NCBI GenBank assembly: GCA_024345305.1 | Contig: BRON01000005.1 | Coordinates: 372,001 to 436,000 of the forward strand | Length of the DNA: 64,000 bases | Direction: 5' to 3' | Origin: Mrakia gelida | Lineage: Eukaryota > Basidiomycota > Tremellomycetes > Cystofilobasidiales > Mrakiaceae | In this document: positions 1-10,379 of the stretch, in pieces | Layout: the number at the start of each line of letters is the position of its first letter | Position numbering within the stretch: the stretch's first letter is position 1 | The notes under the pieces: generated by a model | The model's database searches: none | What the model was told of the DNA's origin: nothing | What the model saw: the letters and a program-made list of their open reading frames with translations, nothing else | Made by a program: the position numbers and the translations under genes

Positions 1-2739
1 GGCTCCTCGTAGCAAGAGAGTCCGAATGTCGACGACAAAAGGGACAGATATGGAAAGGCAAGAGGAGAAAAAAACTCACGTCGGCATCCACCTTCAATCC
101 ACCCTTCTGCTTCAAGCTCTCGGCCAACTTCCTAGCCTCGTCGATCCTGACCTGATCAATCTCCTTCTGGATCTTCTCCCTCGCCCTCTTCTTGAAGTCC
201 TCCTCCTCTCTCTTCTTCGCCGTCTCAGCAGCGATCCTCGTCCTCTCAGCCTTGGCGACAGCCTCCTCGGTCGCTCGTCGAGCGTTGAGCTCCTCCATGA
301 GTTCCTTCCTCCTGGCGACGATAGCCCTTCGAGCGGACGAAGCTCGCTGGTCGGCCTCCCCTTGGGAAACAGCCTGAGCGAAGAGAGCCCTCTGGGACTC
401 CTTGGCGGCGAGAGCGATGGAAGGGTCGATGTACTGGACGGTGGAGTGGAGGAGGGACGCGAGTCGAGTGAGTTGGGTTCGAACGAGGTCGGCGGTTGGG
501 GGTTGGAGGTTTCCGACGGCGACGACCTCGGAGAGGGAGGACGAGGAAGGGCCAGCGACGGAGGAGGACGAGGTTCCCGATCCGGAAGCGAAGGGTTCGT
601 CAAGGAAGACGATGGAGTTTCCGACGTGGTCGACTCGAACGGCGAGCTCGGATCGCTTGCAGGCGGCCATGACGAACTTCTCGAGCTGCTCCTTTCCGAT
701 CTGGAAGGGCTCGACGAGGTTGAGGACGTGGTCGACCGAAACGGCGTCGTAGACCTGGGAGAGCTGCTGGAAGAGCCTGGAGAGGACGACGTGTCGGATG
801 GGGGACGCGTACTGGGAGTAGTCGGCGGAGGCGAGGAGGGAGGCGATGATGGGAGAGGTGGAGGAGCAGATGGAGAGGGGGTGGAAGTCGACTTCGAGGA
901 GGGAGTAGAGGGATCGAAGGGTAGGGGAGACTCGGGAGAGGATGTTTCGATCGAGCTGAGGAGGGGAGGGACGAACGAACGCGAGGTCGTCGTCAGTTTG
1001 CAACGCGTGGAGGACGCGAAAAGAGGGAGAGTTTGGCTGGCAGAAAGCGAGAAGAAGGTGGAAAAGAGAGAGAACTCACAGCTTCCTTGAGGAGACCAGC
1101 TCGGGTAGGCATCTTGGGCAAGTTCAAGAGAGTAACGAGCTTTCCAGCGTTCTTCTTTCCCTCTCCGTCCTCCATCACCGGCACGGCCAACGCACTCAAC
1201 AGCACGAACCCAGCCAGCTTCTCCATCTCCTCTCCGTCCTTGCCCTTCTCGACGTACATCATGTACCGTCCCCAAGCGGCAGCGTGGAAGACGGCCATCG
1301 ACCCTCCCTCGGCCTTGAAGACCCTGGTCAACTTCTCGTAGTAGTTGGCCATCATCGCTGGCTTCTGAGCCTTCTTGCTAGCGGGGTTGGAGAGGAGACC
1401 TTGGATGTCCTCGACGGATCGGAAGGCTTCCTGCCAGAGTTCGAGGTCGACGGCCGAGTTGAGCTGCTGGAATCGAGTTTCGAGGTGTCGAGCGAGGACG
1501 TCCGGGTCCGAGAGGTTGATGGTGTTGGGCTGGTGGGCGTACTTGTTGACGGTGGCGAGATCCTTTCGGATGATTTCGCAGAGTCGTCGGAACTCGGTCT
1601 TTCGAGCGTGGAGAACGCAGAACTGGAAGGCTTGGTGGACGATTTGCTGTTGAGGAGGGAAAGAAAGAGAGAGAGAGAGAGACGCGGAGGAGGTGAAAAA
1701 AGCGAACGAGGTCAGCTTCGATGCTCCTTCCTTCTCCTTCCTTCCTCCTGATGTCCCCTCCGGCCCCATCATCTCCCCTCTACATCCAAACCATCTCCAG
1801 AAAACGAATACTCACCTGGTAGATGATCTCCAACCTAGCCGAGTTCCTCAAAACCTCGAGACAAACTCGGAGGCACTCCCAGAGGAACCTGAGAGCAGGG
1901 AGAACGACCTGTCGATCGGTTCGATCCCTCTGAGCGTCAACGGACATGAGGAGAAGGGTGGAGGGCTCGAGGGGGGCGTCGAGGTCGACCTCTTCCTCGT
2001 CTCCAGCAGGAGTGGCGGCTTCGGTGGAGAGGAGTTCAGCAGCTGAGGCTTGAGCGGCGACGACCTTGGCTGTAGCAGCGGCGAGGAACTTCTTGATGAC
2101 GAGCTCGATGGAGGGGACGTTGGAGGATTGGGCGACGTTCCTGCATGAGTCGAAGAAAGCAAGGAGAAGGGTGTGAGAAGGGTTGAAGGAGGGGAAGGTG
2201 GAGGGAGGGAGGAAGAGGAGGGAAGGACGAGAAGGGAGGGAGGTCGTCTGCTGTACTAACCTGTAGGCTCCGAGTCCATCCTTAGCGATTTTGGCCTTCC
2301 TCATGGTAACACAGAGCTCCAAGAACCTGTAGATCGAGCGAAGGAAGGAGTAAGCATGAAGGAAAGGGAGAGAGACGAAGAGGCAGATGCGAGGGAGGAG
2401 GAAGAATCACGAACCTGATGATGACCGGCTCGAGAGCAGTGACGGGAGTGGCCTTGAACCTCTTGGAGATGAAGACCTCAGCGAGAGCATCGAGGGCCTC
2501 CTTCTCCTTGGGAGGAGACAGTGAGAGAAGCTCTGGAGTAGAGGGAAGGGTAGGAAAGGTCAGAAGAAGGAACGAAGGACGTGAACAAAGGCGAGCTTCG
2601 AGCAAACGTACCTTCAGCTCTCTGCATCAAACCGAAACGAGAGGGAAAGAGAGGTCAGAACGGTGTAAGGATTTCAGAAGTATGGTCGTGGGTGTCTTCT
2701 TACCTTGAGAGAGGTTTCAGGCTTCGCGTAGGGAGCCAT
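1..2739 (-). CDS. TIF32: Eukaryotic translation initiation factor 3 subunit A (eIF3a), 3' end off the window
   Basis: eIF3a is the large scaffold of the eIF3 complex, which loads mRNA and initiator tRNA on the 40S subunit in the cytosol. The start at 2737-2739 gives MAPYAKPETSLK. After a 10-nt microexon (2612-2621) the protein reads KRAEELLSL, the conserved eIF3a N-terminus. The following exons carry ALDALAEVFISKRFK and EPVIIRFLELCVTMRKAK (about 2.3-2.5 kb), a region around 1.08-1.65 kb with RKTEFRRLCEIIRKDL and MANYYEKLTRVF, then a PCI-type helical part. The last long exon (about 80-1000) ends in a charged coiled coil rich in RRAIVARRKELMEEL and KKREEEDFKKRAREK patterns. A donor at about 79 shows the gene continues beyond the left edge. 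It is divergent from the pyruvate carrier gene. Identification is secure; exact exon borders are by eye. Confidence 0.93.
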
Positions 2740-3091
2740 AGGGGAGAAAGGGAGGGAGGGAGGGAAGGGAAGGGTTGGGAGGTGAAAGAATCGTTGTCCT
2801 CGCGAAAAAGCAGTAGAAGCGTCGCCCCCTGCTGCTGCTCGGACTCAAACCAGTTCGGATGTCAATTTTCTTACCTCTGACCTTTGGATCGAGCCTCGAG
2901 CTCGCATAGATCTCGGCGAGAAGACAAACTCTGAGAAAAAATCACGACGGCGCTGTTTTTCCTTCCTCCTCCCTCGCCTCCCCTGCTCCCTCCTCTTCCC
3001 CTCCTTTGAGCTCGAAAAGAGATCCCTTCCCTCTCCTCCAAACCGCCATCCTCCTTCCCCTACCCCTTCTTATCTCTTCTTCTCCTTAGCC
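2740..3091. promoter_or_regulatory. Divergent promoter, eIF3a / pyruvate carrier
   Basis: This gap of about 350 bp lies between two start codons that face away from each other. It is pyrimidine-rich toward the plus-strand gene (CCTCCTTCCCC-type leader) and purine-rich on the other side. No TATA box is evident. A shared bidirectional promoter is inferred from geometry only. Confidence 0.5.
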
Positions 3092-4264
3092 ATGTCCGGA
3101 CCCGCCGTCAACGCCGCTGCTTCGAAGGCCACATCAGGTGCGTCTATACTCCAAGAGCGAGACGAGAAGAGGGAAGAGCTGTCGAACTGACCGCCCCGGT
3201 TCTCCGACCTCGTTCCTTCTCTTCCCTCAGCTGTGACCGGCTCAAAATTCTCCAACTTCATCAACCACCCTGCTGGTACGTCTCTCCGTCTTCTTTTCTC
3301 TCTCCTTATCCAACTCGCTAACCTCGTTTCGTTCTGTATCTCTCTCAGGGCCCAAGTAAGCACCTCATCATCGGCACCCTCCGCCCCCACCTCCCCAACC
3401 AACGAGAGCTCTCCCAAACTCATCCCTCCCTCCCTTCTTCTCGTTTTGCGCTCTCAGGACGATCTTCTTCTGGGCTCCCATGGCCAAGTGGGCTCTCGTC
3501 GCCGCTGGAGTCAAGGACATGGGTAGGCCAGCCGAGAAAGTCAGTGTCCCAGCCAACCTCGGTGAGTCCTCCCTCCACTTGCCTTCATTCAGCTCGACAG
3601 TCCTTCCAGACCTTGTTACGAGGTGTTTCGTGCTGGGAGGGGATGGAGGAGGTGGAGAAGAGCCTCTTCGTTCTGCTTAGAGCTTGGTAGGGCTGAATTG
3701 GGTCAAGAACGAGCTCAATCAGCAGAAACTCAACCAAGCTCGCCGACACCTCCTCCTCACCCCACCTCTCTCCGTGCCGCTTGCCCAGACTAACTCTCCT
3801 TCTTGTTGTATCTCGTTCCTCAGCTCTCATGGCCACCGGATTCATCTGGGTTCGATACTCGATGGTCATCACCCCCGTGAACTACTCGCTCGCTGCTGTT
3901 CGTCCCAACCCAACCTCCGCTCTCTTCCTCCCTCCGACCGCCGACCCTCCCTTTTCCCCTCTCGCGCCGCTGACCTCTTTCTTCGTTCTCTCGCTGGTTT
4001 GCACATCACTCACAGGTCAACTTCTTCGTCGGATCAACCGGTCTCGCTCAGCTGTACCGAGTTTGGGAGTGAGTTCTCTCTCTCTCGTCCTCTTGCCCAC
4101 CCTCAGCTCACCCTTGCCTCCCCTCCTCTCTCTCGCCTTCCCACCGCTGACCCCCTCTTCTCTCTCTCTTCCACAACCGCCTTCGTTCCCTTTCTCGCAG
4201 CTGGCGATCCAAGAACCCTCTCCTCGCGGCTGCTGCCGACAAGGCGAAGGCCGTTCCTAAGTGA
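3092..4264 (+). CDS. Mitochondrial pyruvate carrier subunit (MPC2/MPC3 type)
   Basis: This is a small inner-membrane protein that imports pyruvate into mitochondria as a heterodimer with MPC1. The spliced product is about 130 residues: MSGPAVNAAASK, then SKFSNFINHPAGPKTIFFWAP, MAKWALVAAGVKDMGRP, a helix GFIWVRYSMVITPVNY and VNFFVGSTGLAQLYRVWDW, ending KAKAVPK. The HPAGPKTIFFWAP block and the length are family hallmarks, and MPC2-like members lie in the MPC2/3 branch. The gene is heavily split: six or more introns in 1.2 kb, including a 7-nt exon (3349-3355) that encodes part of G-P-K. The reading frame and the family motif both require that microexon. It is divergent from eIF3a and convergent with prefoldin. 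Confidence 0.92.
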
Positions 4265-4876
4265 TCGTCTCGCGTTTGGGTTCGGTTCTCGCTTCGTTTC
4301 GTTCTTTCCTTTCTTTTGACCGTGATGCGTACGGTGCTGAACGTGCTGCTTTAGATACGATATGCTCGTTCGTTGGAGTTTCACTTAAGATTTGTATCTA
4401 TGTTTCTAGCTCTGCTCGCGCGGCTGGGAGAGGGGGAGAGAGGTGAGGGAGAGGGAGGAGGGGGTGGAGGGACGCGTCGGTTTTCGAGGCTGAGGCGCGA
4501 AGGGCGAGCGCTGAGATGTTTCGCTGGCGGGGAGAGCTGACTGAGACCGCGAGGGAAGAACTACGGGAAGCGTGAAGCGTGAAGGGTGGAGGAGCAAACG
4601 CGTCGACTCGAACGAGGCGCACGAGCCGATGTGCTCGAGCTCGCAAGAACAGGCTTGGCTTGGTGTCGTGAAAAGCGTCATTATCGAGCAAACACATCAT
4701 CCCTCCCTATCCTCCGTTCTTTCCTTTATCTGCGCCAAACCCATCGTCAACCGAAAGTCAGCTCTCAGCTCAGCGAGGAGCGAGCTCGAGCTCGCTCGCA
4801 CCCTCCCTCCATCCTCCTTCTCTCCCAGCCCGACTCCAACCCAGATGATGGGATCCAGACTCACAAGGTTCGACCC
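4265..4876. other. Convergent intergenic region (MPC / prefoldin)
   Basis: These 612 bp lie between two stop codons. They should hold both 3' UTRs and terminators. I see no supported ORF and no RNA gene. The sequence is rich in GCTCGAGCTCG-type short palindromic runs around 4630 and 4790. Confidence 0.5.
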
Positions 4877-5636
4877 TTACTGCCCCTGCTTCGCCACCAA
4901 CAACTGAATCACCATCTCCAAGTTCTGCTGCTTCTTCTCGATCGTCGCCTGCAGCGTCTCGAGGTTCTGACGGACGAACGCCGTTTTGGAGGTGTAGTGC
5001 TTGAGGGCTTCTGTTCGGGTCTGAGGCAGAGAGGGGCGGAAGGCGAGTGAGCGTCAGCAGCAGTCAGATGTCTCGAACGATGTTCGACGAAAGGTGGGAG
5101 AAGGGACAGCTCGAGGGAAAGCAGCTCCGAGCTCGAACGTCGAGGGAAGGAGAGGGAGCGGTGGGTGGGTGATTGAGCTCACCTTGGAAACAAAGTAACC
5201 CGTTCCAACGTCTATTATGACGTTCTCGAGGTCGGTGAGTTTTCCGGGAACGTAGAGGGAGGAGGTGAGAGGGATGAGGATCGGTTGGGCTGAGCGAACC
5301 GAAGGAAGGGAGGGGAAGGTGAGCTCGAGCTCTTTTTCGTTTCCATCACTTCCTTCGTTTGAGGGAGGACTTACTCTTGTTCTTGGGGTGTATCTCTGAA
5401 ACGTCGTTCACGCAAGCTTTGAACTTGGCTTGAGCCTGCTTGAGCTGACCGAACGAATTGGTGAGATGCTCGAGCTCCTGGAAGAAGTCGAACCGAAGGG
5501 AGGTCAGCTCGAGGAAGGAGGAGGAGGGAGGTTGGGAGGGAGAGGAGGGAAGGGAACGAACGTCGTCGAGCTGCTTCTTTACTTCTGATAACTGCTTGAA
5601 ATCGAGATCCTGGACGGCGATTTGTTGGGAGGCCAT
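4877..5636 (-). CDS. GIM5: Prefoldin subunit 5
   Basis: This is an alpha-type subunit of the hexameric cytosolic chaperone prefoldin, which passes unfolded actin and tubulin to the CCT chaperonin. Four exons give a protein of about 140 residues. It has an N-terminal coiled coil ([20 protein letters not shown], then [18 protein letters not shown]), the two beta-hairpin strands of an alpha prefoldin ([15 protein letters not shown] and [13 protein letters not shown]), and a C-terminal coiled coil ending [11 protein letters not shown]. Length and order match the PFDN5 family. The ATG at 5634-5636 is the first in frame and is only 128 bp from the divergent APA2 start. Confidence 0.93.
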
Positions 5637-5764
5637 GATGTGAGAACGAGGGAGATGGAAGGTGATGGATCAAGTCAACTCCTCTCGTGAAACGAAATGA
5701 CAAGTTCGAAGTCGAGCTCGACGAGGTCAGCTCCCTCCCGACCACTTCAGCCTCTCCTTCAAAA
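5637..5764. promoter_or_regulatory. Compact bidirectional promoter, prefoldin 5 / APA2-like
   Basis: Only 128 bp separate two head-to-head ATG codons. Both 5' UTRs and all core promoter elements must fit here or extend into coding sequence. No clear TATA box is seen. Confidence 0.55.
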
Positions 5765-7303
5765 ATGCTTTCTCAATACAACGCTCTCATCTCTCAACTC
5801 CCCATCCAGTTCACCAAAGCCAAGGAATCTGGACATCTCAACTCTTACCCTTCAACGACCGAGATCGTCAACGATAACGGACTCGACGTTCGTTCAACTC
5901 TCACAACTCTCTTTCCCTCCCTCCTTCGCTCTCCATCTCAAGCTGACGCTCCCTCCCCTCTCCTCGTTCTCAGTTCGAGATCCGAATCTGCCCCGCTCTC
6001 GAAGCCAAGCGAGCAGCCGCCAAAGAGTTCGAGTCTACCTCCGTCAACGAGGATGGCAAGCCCGTCCCTTCAGGCAAGCGTCAACGAACCGACTCCGACC
6101 CTTTCGAAGGCCCTTACGACGGCAACGATCTCTACCTCGGCAAAGTCGGTCAGGAGGAGGACGGAGAGAAGATGGTAGGACTTCTCAACAGGTTCTCAGT
6201 CGTAGATCATCATTTCCTGCTCGTCAGCGAAGGTCAATCTCTCTCTCTTTTTCCGCGAGCTCAGCTCAGCTCTCCCTTCCTTCCCCTTCCAACAGCTTCG
6301 GAGCTGACTGATTTCCGTCCTCCTTCTTTCTTGCAGAGTTCCAATCTCAATCCTCGCCACTGCATCCTCCTCATCTCCTCCATGCCTACCTCACGCTCAT
6401 GGCGCTCAAGAACGCTGGACAGGAGTTCATCGCCGTCTACAACTGTGGGGAGAAGTCGGGAGCGTCGCAGAAGAGACGACAGTGAGCTCGACTCCACTCC
6501 CATCTCCCTTCCTTTTCTCGACTCACACGCGACTGACTTGGGTCTTTGTTTTACTTGTGGGTTTGATCAGCATCCAATTCATCCCTGTGAGCAACAACGA
6601 TGAGCCTCTCGTTGATCAGTGGACTTCTGGAGCGATTCTCGCGCGGGCAGGTTCGTCCATCGCCATCTCTTCTCCTCGCGTTCGTTCCAAGCTTCGAGCT
6701 CGAGCTCACCTTTCTCCCTCCCTTCCTCCTCCTCCTCCTCTTCCTCCACCACCACCTTGACCACCTTCTCTCACCCATCAATCAACTACCCAACCACCCA
6801 ACCAACTCCTCCCACCCGCCCTGTCCCACCTACCTCCAGACCTCCCCTTCATCCTCCCCTACCTCCCCTTCTCCCACGCCTTCGCCCGGCTCCCCCCCAG
6901 CCTCTCGGCCCGCTCCTCCAAAGACCCCTCCGTCATCACCATGGCTCTCCTCTCCGCCCACATCGCCCTCCTCGACTCCATCCACGCAGCCATCTGGTCC
7001 CAATCCGACTCCTCCTCCACCAAAGCAACCCCAGGGGAATCCCTCTCCTACAACGTCATCCTCACCCTCCAGCATATGGTGCTCGTGCCCAGGTACAGGG
7101 AGAAGAGCGAGCTGGTTAATGGGGGGTTGAGCTTGAACAGTATGGCTTTTGCTGGGATGGTGTTGACGAGTGGGGAGAGGGAGAAGGAGGAGGTGAAGAG
7201 CGTGGGGGTGTTGAAGGTTTTGGCGAGCGTTGGGTATGAGATTGTGGAGGCTAAGGAGAGTGTGGAGGAGAGGAGTATGGATGAGGGGAGTATGGCTGAG
7301 TAG
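5765..7303 (+). CDS. APA2: ATP adenylyltransferase / Ap4A phosphorylase, APA1/APA2 type
   Basis: Family members phosphorolyse diadenosine tetraphosphate (Ap4A) to ADP and ATP. Six or so exons encode about 350 residues. The N-terminus is MLSQYNALISQLPIQFTKAKE; then come FEIRICPALEAKR, a glycine/aspartate-rich segment NDLYLGKVG, LLNRFSVVDHHFLLVSEEFQ, HAYLTLMALKNAGQEFIAVYN, the active-site region KSGASQKRRHIQFIPV, LPFILPYLPFSHAF, and a C-terminal SYNVILTLQHMVLVPR with LNSMAFAGMVL. The usual active-site text is of the form SQPHKHLQ. Here the nucleophile-position His before I-Q is kept, but the preceding P-H pair reads K-R. The motif spans the splice site at about 6481-6570. The fold and family are clear; full activity is not guaranteed. 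Confidence 0.88.
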
Positions 7304-7847
7304 AGAGGGGAGGAGGTAGAAACGATTGGAATGGAATCTAGATTTTGAAGGACTCGGGGAGGGGAAAGTCGACGCGCGTTCGAACGCGTCGTTTTCGCTG
7401 ACTGACCTGATTCGGCAATCATCGACACGAATCAAACTCGCTTATCCAGCGTCCCAAAAACTATAGAAAGCCGAGCTGACTTCTCTCTTCGTCCCTCCTG
7501 CAGCCCGTCCATCCTCCTCGGCGACCGCTTCGTCTGCAACTTCCCTCCCTCTGTCGGCTCCCTCTTTCCCCTTCAAACACCTCGTTCCGCACCTCGTGGC
7601 CTCGTGGCCTCGTGGCCCTACTTTCGGTCGTTGTACGGTCAATAAAAAGCACTCTTCTGACTCCGCACACGCGTTGGGCGAGCAACTCCGCTCTCCTAAG
7701 CCTCGAACGGCCAGCATGACCTTTCGTCCTTCCTTCCCTCTCCTCCCTCAGCTCGGCCTCTTCCTTCCCGCTGACTGACACATAAAACCTGTTCAGGCTG
7801 ACCTCTCCTTCTTTCTCCCATCCGACTCTCACTCCCTCTTCCCAGCG
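7304..7847. other. Intergenic region upstream of the GDSL esterase
   Basis: This 544-bp stretch lies between two plus-strand genes. It contains the 3' UTR of the APA2-like gene and the leader of the esterase gene. A short direct repeat of TCGTGGCC (three copies in a row, about 7594-7617) is present. No ORF with coding character was found. Confidence 0.5.
7591..7617. repeat. Tandem octamer TCGTGGCC, three copies
   Basis: Three head-to-tail copies of an 8-bp unit lie about 240 bp upstream of the esterase start. It is probably a chance microsatellite; a tandem binding site is possible. Confidence 0.5.
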
Positions 7848-9531
7848 ATGTTCCTCTCAGCTGCCCTCGCCACCGCCCTCCTCGTTGCGTCGTCGTCGCC
7901 CGTTCTCGCCAACCCTCTCCTCCTCCAACGAAACAACAACAACGATCACAAATCCCACCCCATCACCTGCGAGTTCGCTTTCGGAACGAGCCCTGGGATC
8001 TTCGCCAACAACTCCTTCTCGAGGATCGTGACGTTCGGGGACAGCTCGACTGATACAGGGAGAGCGTACAATTTGAGTGGAGGGAGGAGTCCTCCTTCGG
8101 TGAGTTTGCTTTGCGACTCGAGCTTTTTTTGATGGGAGGGAAGATGGAGGGAGGGTCAGGAGGGCTGAGTTGACTGAGATGAGCCGGTCGTTTTTACTGA
8201 TCCCCTCGCTCGTTTTCGCGTTTTCGCAGTTCTACTTTAATCACACGTATTCGAACGGCCCTGTTTATCCTGTCCTGTTGTCTCAGCGAATGGACCTGCC
8301 TTTGCTCGGTCTTGGTGAGTCTACCTTCCTTCTCGCTCTGCCGTTCCCGTCGAGGAGGGGAGGGAAGACGCGTCGCGTCGTTGCGTTTCCCGACTCGACG
8401 GCGTCGCTGTATCCGCCTGATCCCTTCTCCCACTCGAGGACCTTCACTGAACCTTTCGGTGTCTACTCTGTTTCATTAGCCATCGGAGGAGCAACTTCCA
8501 ACAACACTCGAGCTCGAGGAACGCTCTTCAACGTCACCGTCCCCTCGAGCATCGACCAGGTCAACGCTTACCTCGCTTCATCGGATGGCGCGAAATCCAA
8601 GCTCGGAGACTCGCTCCATATCATTCTTGTGGGACAGAACAACATCGCTGCTAATCCGGCAGCGACAGGAGCTGGTGAGTCGATTCGTTCTTTTCATTCC
8701 TTCGACGCGTCGAGAGTGGATCGAACCTCTTGGTTTCGCTTGAGCATTCTCGTTCTGACGTCCCTCTTTTGATCTCTACAGACGCTGTCACCGACATCAC
8801 TCACTCGGTCAATCAGGTTCGTTCACGGTTCTTGTTTCTTCTGCGTCGTTTGCTGTTCGACGACGCGCCTCGGACTCGGCTGACTCTGTCCACTCGCTTT
8901 TCCCCCTCTGCAGTTGATCAAAGCTGGTGAGTTTCAGGACCCATCCCTCGCCGGTGTGTATAGTTCTCACCCTGACGATTTCCTCTTTTGACCTCTCTTG
9001 CACAATCACAGGAGCGAAACACATCCTCCTCTTCAACAGCGCCAACCTCGGAATCCTCACCCCCTACGTCGCAGCCTCCCCCTCCCTCGCTCCTCTCCTC
9101 ACCACCTGGTCCATCTCCTATCGCGATAGCCTCTTCGCCCACTTTGGTCCCTTCGGAGCCAAGAACGAGAATCCCAAGGTCGGAATCGTCGACGTCTTTT
9201 CGCTCAACAGCGTTGTCCTCGACTCGTACGAGCAGTTCGGACTGGACCCTTCCACCAAAGGATCGCCCTGCGTGGTGTCAAACGCTAAGAGCGTCGTATC
9301 GGTGTGTGATGATGCGGAGGAGAGACAGTTCTGGGACGTTGTGAGTTCACGTTGTGAGACGAGACGTCGTTGTTGATCTTTTCGATCTTGCCCTCGACTC
9401 AAGCTCTTCTGATTTTTTTTTTTCTTCGTCTGTCAATGGTGAACCTGCAGGTTCATCCTTCGGCCAGGACTCATTCTCTGTTCGCTGCTGCTGCTGTGGC
9501 GGTGATGAAGGCGAAGGGTTGGGTTTATTAG
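7848..9531 (+). CDS. Secreted GDSL-family esterase/acylhydrolase
   Basis: This is a predicted extracellular serine hydrolase of the GDSL/SGNH family, possibly like fungal carbohydrate acetylesterases (CE16). The substrate cannot be told from sequence. A signal peptide is clear (MFLSAALATALLVASSSPVLA, cleavage near residue 21). The nucleophile block is VTFGDSSTDTGR (residues about 65-76). Then come AIGGATSNN, a block III-like VGQNNI, AGAKHILLFN, and the C-terminal D-x-x-H block DVVHPSARTHS. Several N-glycosylation sequons (NNS, NLS, NHT, NNT, NVT) fit secretion. At least seven exons, including a 13-nt exon at 8914-8926 that encodes LIKA. The length is usual for the family. Confidence 0.88.
8703..8712. 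repeat. CGACGCGTCG palindrome
   Basis: A perfect 10-bp palindrome inside an intron of the GDSL esterase gene. Confidence 0.7.
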
Positions 9532-10379
9532 TCGACGCGTGACACGTCCATTCGTTTCGGATCATGATCAAGCCTCGTTTCGAGACCCATTATGTAAGGA
9601 AGATCAGAGCTAGTAGAAACATAGCGTTTACGATGACCCATGTAGATAGTCTGTCAAAGGAGACTGTCGGAGGAGGGGGGGAGATGGCTTCGAGGCTCGA
9701 CGCGTCGAGCTCTCGGTCCGATTCTTCCTCCCTTCCCAACCTTATCCTTCTCTCGACGCCGCTTTCTGCCACCCAAGAGGCTTTGTAGAGACATAGTCTT
9801 CATCTCTCAAGGACGAACAGAGACTCCTCGTTCCTTCTTCGGTACTTTCGAAGGTCGAGGGCGGGGGCTGCTCGACGCTCGTTCCTCATTTGGCAGTCTT
9901 CTTTCAGCTGAAAGCACATCAAGGACTCAAGACACGACGACGATTGAGTGCCCAAATCTGCGGCTGTTTGGGGCCGCTAGTGAAACTTTCGATCTTCGAG
10001 AAAAGGAAAAGGCGCGTCAGAGCAAAACCGCGACTTCTGCTTCCCTGCTCTCTTGCGAGTGCGCTCGAGCTGCTACGACTGATCAGGTTGAAGATCTGAA
10101 AAGCTGATTCGAAGATCTACATCTCAGTCTGCGACTTCCTGAGCTGAAATTTTCTCAAAAGAGGTGTGAAGGCTGAAAAAGAGTCGACCGGAAGCCCCGA
10201 CGATCGCTCTTTCCTTGAAGTCGAGCGTCATCAGCCCTGCGCCCAATCTACTTCCCTCTCCCTCCCTCCTTCCTCTCCCTCTTTCCTTCCTAACCCCCAC
10301 CCATCTCACAAAACACCCAAACCACCCAAACGCCCACAACTCTCCCTTTACTACTTTTTTCCTACTCTCTTCTCCTAAT
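9532..10379. other. Intergenic region upstream of the HAM1-like gene
   Basis: This 848-bp gap between two plus-strand genes is one of the longest in the window. It has one CGACGCGTCG palindrome (9698-9707) and a pyrimidine-rich leader (about 10240-10375) ending at the HAM1-like ATG. A 5' UTR intron is possible, but no exon could be proven. No protein-coding signal was found. Confidence 0.45.
9698..9707. repeat. CGACGCGTCG palindrome
   Basis: A perfect 10-bp palindrome in the intergenic region between the esterase and HAM1-like genes. Confidence 0.7.

Noticed and set aside
26..1090. Long plus-strand open frame of 354 codons
   Set aside because: It is antisense to the eIF3a exon. Its Gly/Glu/Val-rich composition is the mirror of the coding strand, while the minus strand gives conserved eIF3a text.
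6830..7435. Minus-strand frame of about 200 codons across the APA2-like gene
   Set aside because: It is antisense to a conserved exon. The composition is Gly/Glu-rich low complexity with no splice support.
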